Shown here one piece after another: positions 16,608 through 18,627 of a stretch of 18,627 bases of DNA. The notes under the pieces were generated by a model. That model was not told where the DNA came from, ran no database searches, and worked only from the letters and a program-made list of their open reading frames with translations. Location of the stretch: contig CAKUMR010000003.1 of assembly GCA_934667865.1 (NCBI GenBank), positions 1 to 18,627 on the forward strand, in the 5' to 3' direction. Positions within the stretch are counted from its first letter, which is position 1; every line of letters starts with the position of its first letter. This stretch comes from an uncultured Oscillospiraceae bacterium. Lineage in GTDB: Bacteria; Bacillota_A; Clostridia; Oscillospirales; Oscillospiraceae. The translations under genes were made by a program, and so were the position numbers.

Positions 16608-16617
16608 GAGGCGCGGC

Positions 16618-17823
16618 ATGGCATTTTCCTTTCTCAAGCGCCCGGCCGGCAATAAAAAGCTGGGCATTTATGTCCACATCCCATTCTGCAAGAGCAAGTG
16701 CGAATACTGCGATTTCTACTCCCTCGGCGGCAGCCGCGACCGCCATGTGACCGACGACTATTTGCAGGCGCTGGCCGACCATATCAAGGAATCCGGCCGT
16801 CTTGCGCCGGAGCACGTGGTCGATACGGTCTATTTCGGCGGCGGCACGCCCAGCTTCTTCGGCGCGGAGAATCTGGAGAAAATTCTTGACGAGATTCAGC
16901 GCCGCTTCCGCCTCGACGCGGACGCGGAGCTCACACTGGAGGCCAATCCCGACAGCGTGACGAACCAGTCGCTCAAAAAGCTCCTGCGCGCGGGCTTCAA
17001 CCGCATTTCCATCGGCGTCCAGTCCGACGACGACGAGATGCTCAAGAAGCTCGGCCGCCCGCACACCTATGAGCAGGCGCGGCAGGCGGTGCAGCGGGCG
17101 CGTGAGGCCGGCTTTGCCAATGTGTCGGTCGATCTGATGTACGGCCTGCCCAATCAGACCCTCACCGCTTGGAAGGAAACGGTCGAAAACGTCCTGACGC
17201 TCAAGCCCGACCACCTCTCGGCCTACGCCCTGCGCGTCGAGGAGGGCACGCCCCTGTGGGGCTACCGCGACTGCGCCAATCTGCCGGACGACGACCGGCA
17301 GGCGGATATGTATCTTTCGGCCTGCCGTATCCTGCGCGACTATGGCTACGAGCACTATGAGATTTCCAATTTTGCCAAGCCGGGCTTCGCCTCGCGGCAC
17401 AATCTGAAATACTGGAATCTGGATGAATATCTGGGCTTCGGCCCCTCGGCGGCCTCGGATTTCGGCGGCAAGCGCTTCAGCGCGGTGGCCGATCTGCGCG
17501 GCTATATCGACGGAATCCGCCAGCACGGCACCATCCTGCGCGAGTGCGATACCATCCCCATGCGCGAGCGCGCGGGGGAATACGTGATGCTGCGCCTGCG
17601 CACAAGCCTCGGCATTGAGGAAAAGGAGTATGAAACCCGCTTCCTCATGCCCTTCAAGCCGCTCGAAACGCTCCTGACCCGCTTCCAGACCCGCGGCTAC
17701 ACCGAGAAGCTGGAGGACGGCCGCTGGGTGCTGACGGAGCAGGGCTGGCTGGTGTCGAATCAGATCATCATCACGCTCAATGAAGCGCAGGAGCGCTCCA
17801 CCCCGCTGGCAAAGAAGCGGTGA
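16618..17823 (+). CDS. hemW: HemW-type radical SAM protein (heme chaperone-like)
   Basis: A 401-residue radical SAM protein of the HemN/HemW group. The iron-sulfur motif is HIPFCKSKCEYCDF, with Cys24, Cys28 and Cys31; Phe33 stands where coproporphyrinogen dehydrogenase HemN carries a fourth cysteine, so HemW is the better call. GGGTPSF follows at 74-80, EANPD marks the SAM-binding region, and RISIGVQS and YGLPNQT are also typical. HemW is thought to bind heme and deliver it to respiratory enzymes rather than oxidise coproporphyrinogen. The ATG follows GGAGG by six bases, only ten bases after the YcxB-like stop, so it is the last gene of the gyrase operon. In Bacillus hemW lies elsewhere, near lepA. 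Confidence 0.93.
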   Translation: MAFSFLKRPAGNKKLGIYVHIPFCKSKCEYCDFYSLGGSRDRHVTDDYLQALADHIKESGRLAPEHVVDTVYFGGGTPSFFGAENLEKILDEIQRRFRLDADAELTLEANPDSVTNQSLKKLLRAGFNRISIGVQSDDDEMLKKLGRPHTYEQARQAVQRAREAGFANVSVDLMYGLPNQTLTAWKETVENVLTLKPDHLSAYALRVEEGTPLWGYRDCANLPDDDRQADMYLSACRILRDYGYEHYEISNFAKPGFASRHNLKYWNLDEYLGFGPSAASDFGGKRFSAVADLRGYIDGIRQHGTILRECDTIPMRERAGEYVMLRLRTSLGIEEKEYETRFLMPFKPLETLLTRFQTRGYTEKLEDGRWVLTEQGWLVSNQIIITLNEAQERSTPLAKKR

Positions 17824-17846
17824 CGGTGCGCACCAGTAATGATGAT

Positions 17847-17940
17847 GTAGGGAACGGGCTTCTGCGCAGCCCTTGGCGGCTTTGCCGCCTTAGGGATGCG
17901 GCGTGCCCCTTGCGGGTAGCCCGTTCCGCGTGCAGCTACC
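17847..17940. repeat. Long-type repeat module, right half missing
   Basis: GTAGGG opens, and GGAACGGGC pairs perfectly with GCCCGTTCC at the far side of the multi-hairpin insert. The inner GGCGGCTTTGCCGCC hairpin differs from the GGCAGCTCTGCTGCC seen in other copies but still pairs. The AAATGCCA block and the right-hand hairpin are absent. A GGTGCGCACC motif just upstream (17825-17834) resembles the sequence bordering the second element elsewhere. Confidence 0.75.
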
Positions 17941-17995
17941 GGCATCCAAAACCCCGCCCGCGAAACATCCCCCTTTCCACCGTTTTTTGCGGGGC

Positions 17996-18024
17996 TTGCA
18001 ATGTAGGAAATCCTGTGATATAAT
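17996..18024 (+). promoter_or_regulatory. Strong sigma-A promoter of phosphofructokinase
   Basis: TTGCAA (17996-18001), a 17-base spacer and TATAAT (18019-18024), with an extended -10 TG at 18016-18017. It is the best promoter match in the window. The predicted start is near 18031. Confidence 0.8.
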
Positions 18025-18116
18025 CAGCAGCGTTCAAGTATTGTCGAGGGAGATTCCCTTTTCAATCCATAAGAAAAACAAAGAATGTACGAATTTCAAA
18101 ACGGAGGTAACATTCT

Positions 18117-18627
18117 ATGGCAAATCAGAAACCCCTGGTCGGCGCGGCCATCATCGGCCAGTCCGGCGGCCCTTCCGCAGTCATCAACGCCAGCGCCTAC
18201 GGCGTCATCAAGACTGCCCTTGAGAGCGAAAGCATCACCACCGTTTACGGCGCGTTCCACGGCATCGTCGGCGTTCTGAACGACCGCCTGATGATCATGG
18301 ACAAGGAGGATCCAAAGGAGCTGGAAAAAATGCTCTACACCCCGTCCTCTGCCCTCGGCTCCTGCCGCTATAAGATCGCCGATCCCGACGCGGACGACAC
18401 CGACTACAAGCGCATCCTTGAGATCTTCAAGAAGTACAATGTCCGCTATTTCTTCTACAACGGCGGCAACGACTCCATGGACACCTGCAACAAGATCAAC
18501 CGCTATATGCAGAAGGTCGGTTACGAGTGCCGCGTGTTCGGTGTGCCCAAGACCATAGACAACGACCTCTTTGGCACGGACCACTGCCCCGGCTTCGCCT
18601 CCGCGGCCAAGTACCTCGCCACCTCCG
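18117..18627 (+). CDS. pfp: 6-phosphofructokinase, probably pyrophosphate-dependent; cut by window edge
   Basis: The first 170 codons are present and run off the right edge. ATG 18117 follows GGAGG by nine bases. The enzyme phosphorylates fructose 6-phosphate in glycolysis. Conserved parts are IGQSGGPSAVINAS at 13-26, YNGGNDSMDT at 114-123 and GVPKTIDNDL at 142-151. Two positions help distinguish the phosphoryl donor. ATP enzymes have GGDGS and PGTIDND, whereas here Asp119 (GGNDS) and Lys145 (PKTIDND) match the pyrophosphate type. Asn118 where many relatives have Asp is a small departure. The pyrophosphate assignment is inference from these residues. The strong promoter and separation by a repeat suggest an independent, highly expressed gene. 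Confidence 0.93.
   Translation, partial: MANQKPLVGAAIIGQSGGPSAVINASAYGVIKTALESESITTVYGAFHGIVGVLNDRLMIMDKEDPKELEKMLYTPSSALGSCRYKIADPDADDTDYKRILEIFKKYNVRYFFYNGGNDSMDTCNKINRYMQKVGYECRVFGVPKTIDNDLFGTDHCPGFASAAKYLATS

Larger units (their letters stand above)
17824..18116. other. 293-bp spacer: repeat plus promoter and leader of phosphofructokinase
   Basis: The first half is a long-type repeat module (17847-17940). The second half is the promoter and a leader of about 85 bases with a GGAGG site at 18103-18107. A CCCCGC...GCGGGG pair (around 17952 and 17989) with a T-run before its right arm is present but does not look like a terminator. No other terminator for hemW was seen. Confidence 0.6.

Overview
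This window is a GC-rich chromosomal segment from a Gram-positive, probably anaerobic, spore-forming member of the Clostridia. An Oscillospirales-type genome is my best guess; this rests on gene families and style, not on a 16S gene. It carries the replication-initiation cluster dnaA, dnaN, yaaA (S4), recF, remB, gyrB, gyrA in canonical Firmicutes order. It continues with a YcxB-like membrane protein, hemW, and the start of a 6-phosphofructokinase that looks pyrophosphate-type.

Layout. 1-1013 (minus): spoIIP, cut by the left edge. 1014-1467: no gene, but three strong hairpins. 1468-1722: bofA, the sigma-K processing inhibitor family. 1737-2465: an unknown 74-residue gene (minus) divergent from a small XRE-type repressor (plus). 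2546-5608: a coupled three-gene operon of a DUF4358-type lipoprotein, an MBOAT O-acyltransferase and a DHHW/AlgX-like protein, which looks like a surface-glycan O-acylation module. 5609-6394: repeats, a terminator and the dnaA promoter. 6395-9055: dnaA and dnaN, separated by a 234-bp spacer with five copies of a WTYTGCACA motif. 9433-11028: yaaA-recF-remB, tightly packed. 11642-17823: gyrB-gyrA-ycxB-like-hemW. 18117 to the end: phosphofructokinase behind a strong promoter.

The operon blocks from 5605 rightward are separated by one family of palindromic repeats (GTAGGGAA...TTCCCTAC). Their inner stems differ in sequence from copy to copy, yet most short stems pair perfectly. Some copies carry a long multi-hairpin insert, and two are interrupted by a second palindromic element of 129 or 208 bp. 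These repeats lie between genes and never inside the cluster's coding regions, although one supplies the stop codon of the DHHW gene.

Most genes here are conserved housekeeping genes. The less ordinary signals are the repeat family, the non-consensus candidate DnaA-binding sites together with a DnaA substitution at a DNA-contacting position, the acylation module standing where rpmH often lies upstream of dnaA, and unusual residues at quinolone-contact positions of GyrA and GyrB. I found no CRISPR array, transposase, tRNA or rRNA.
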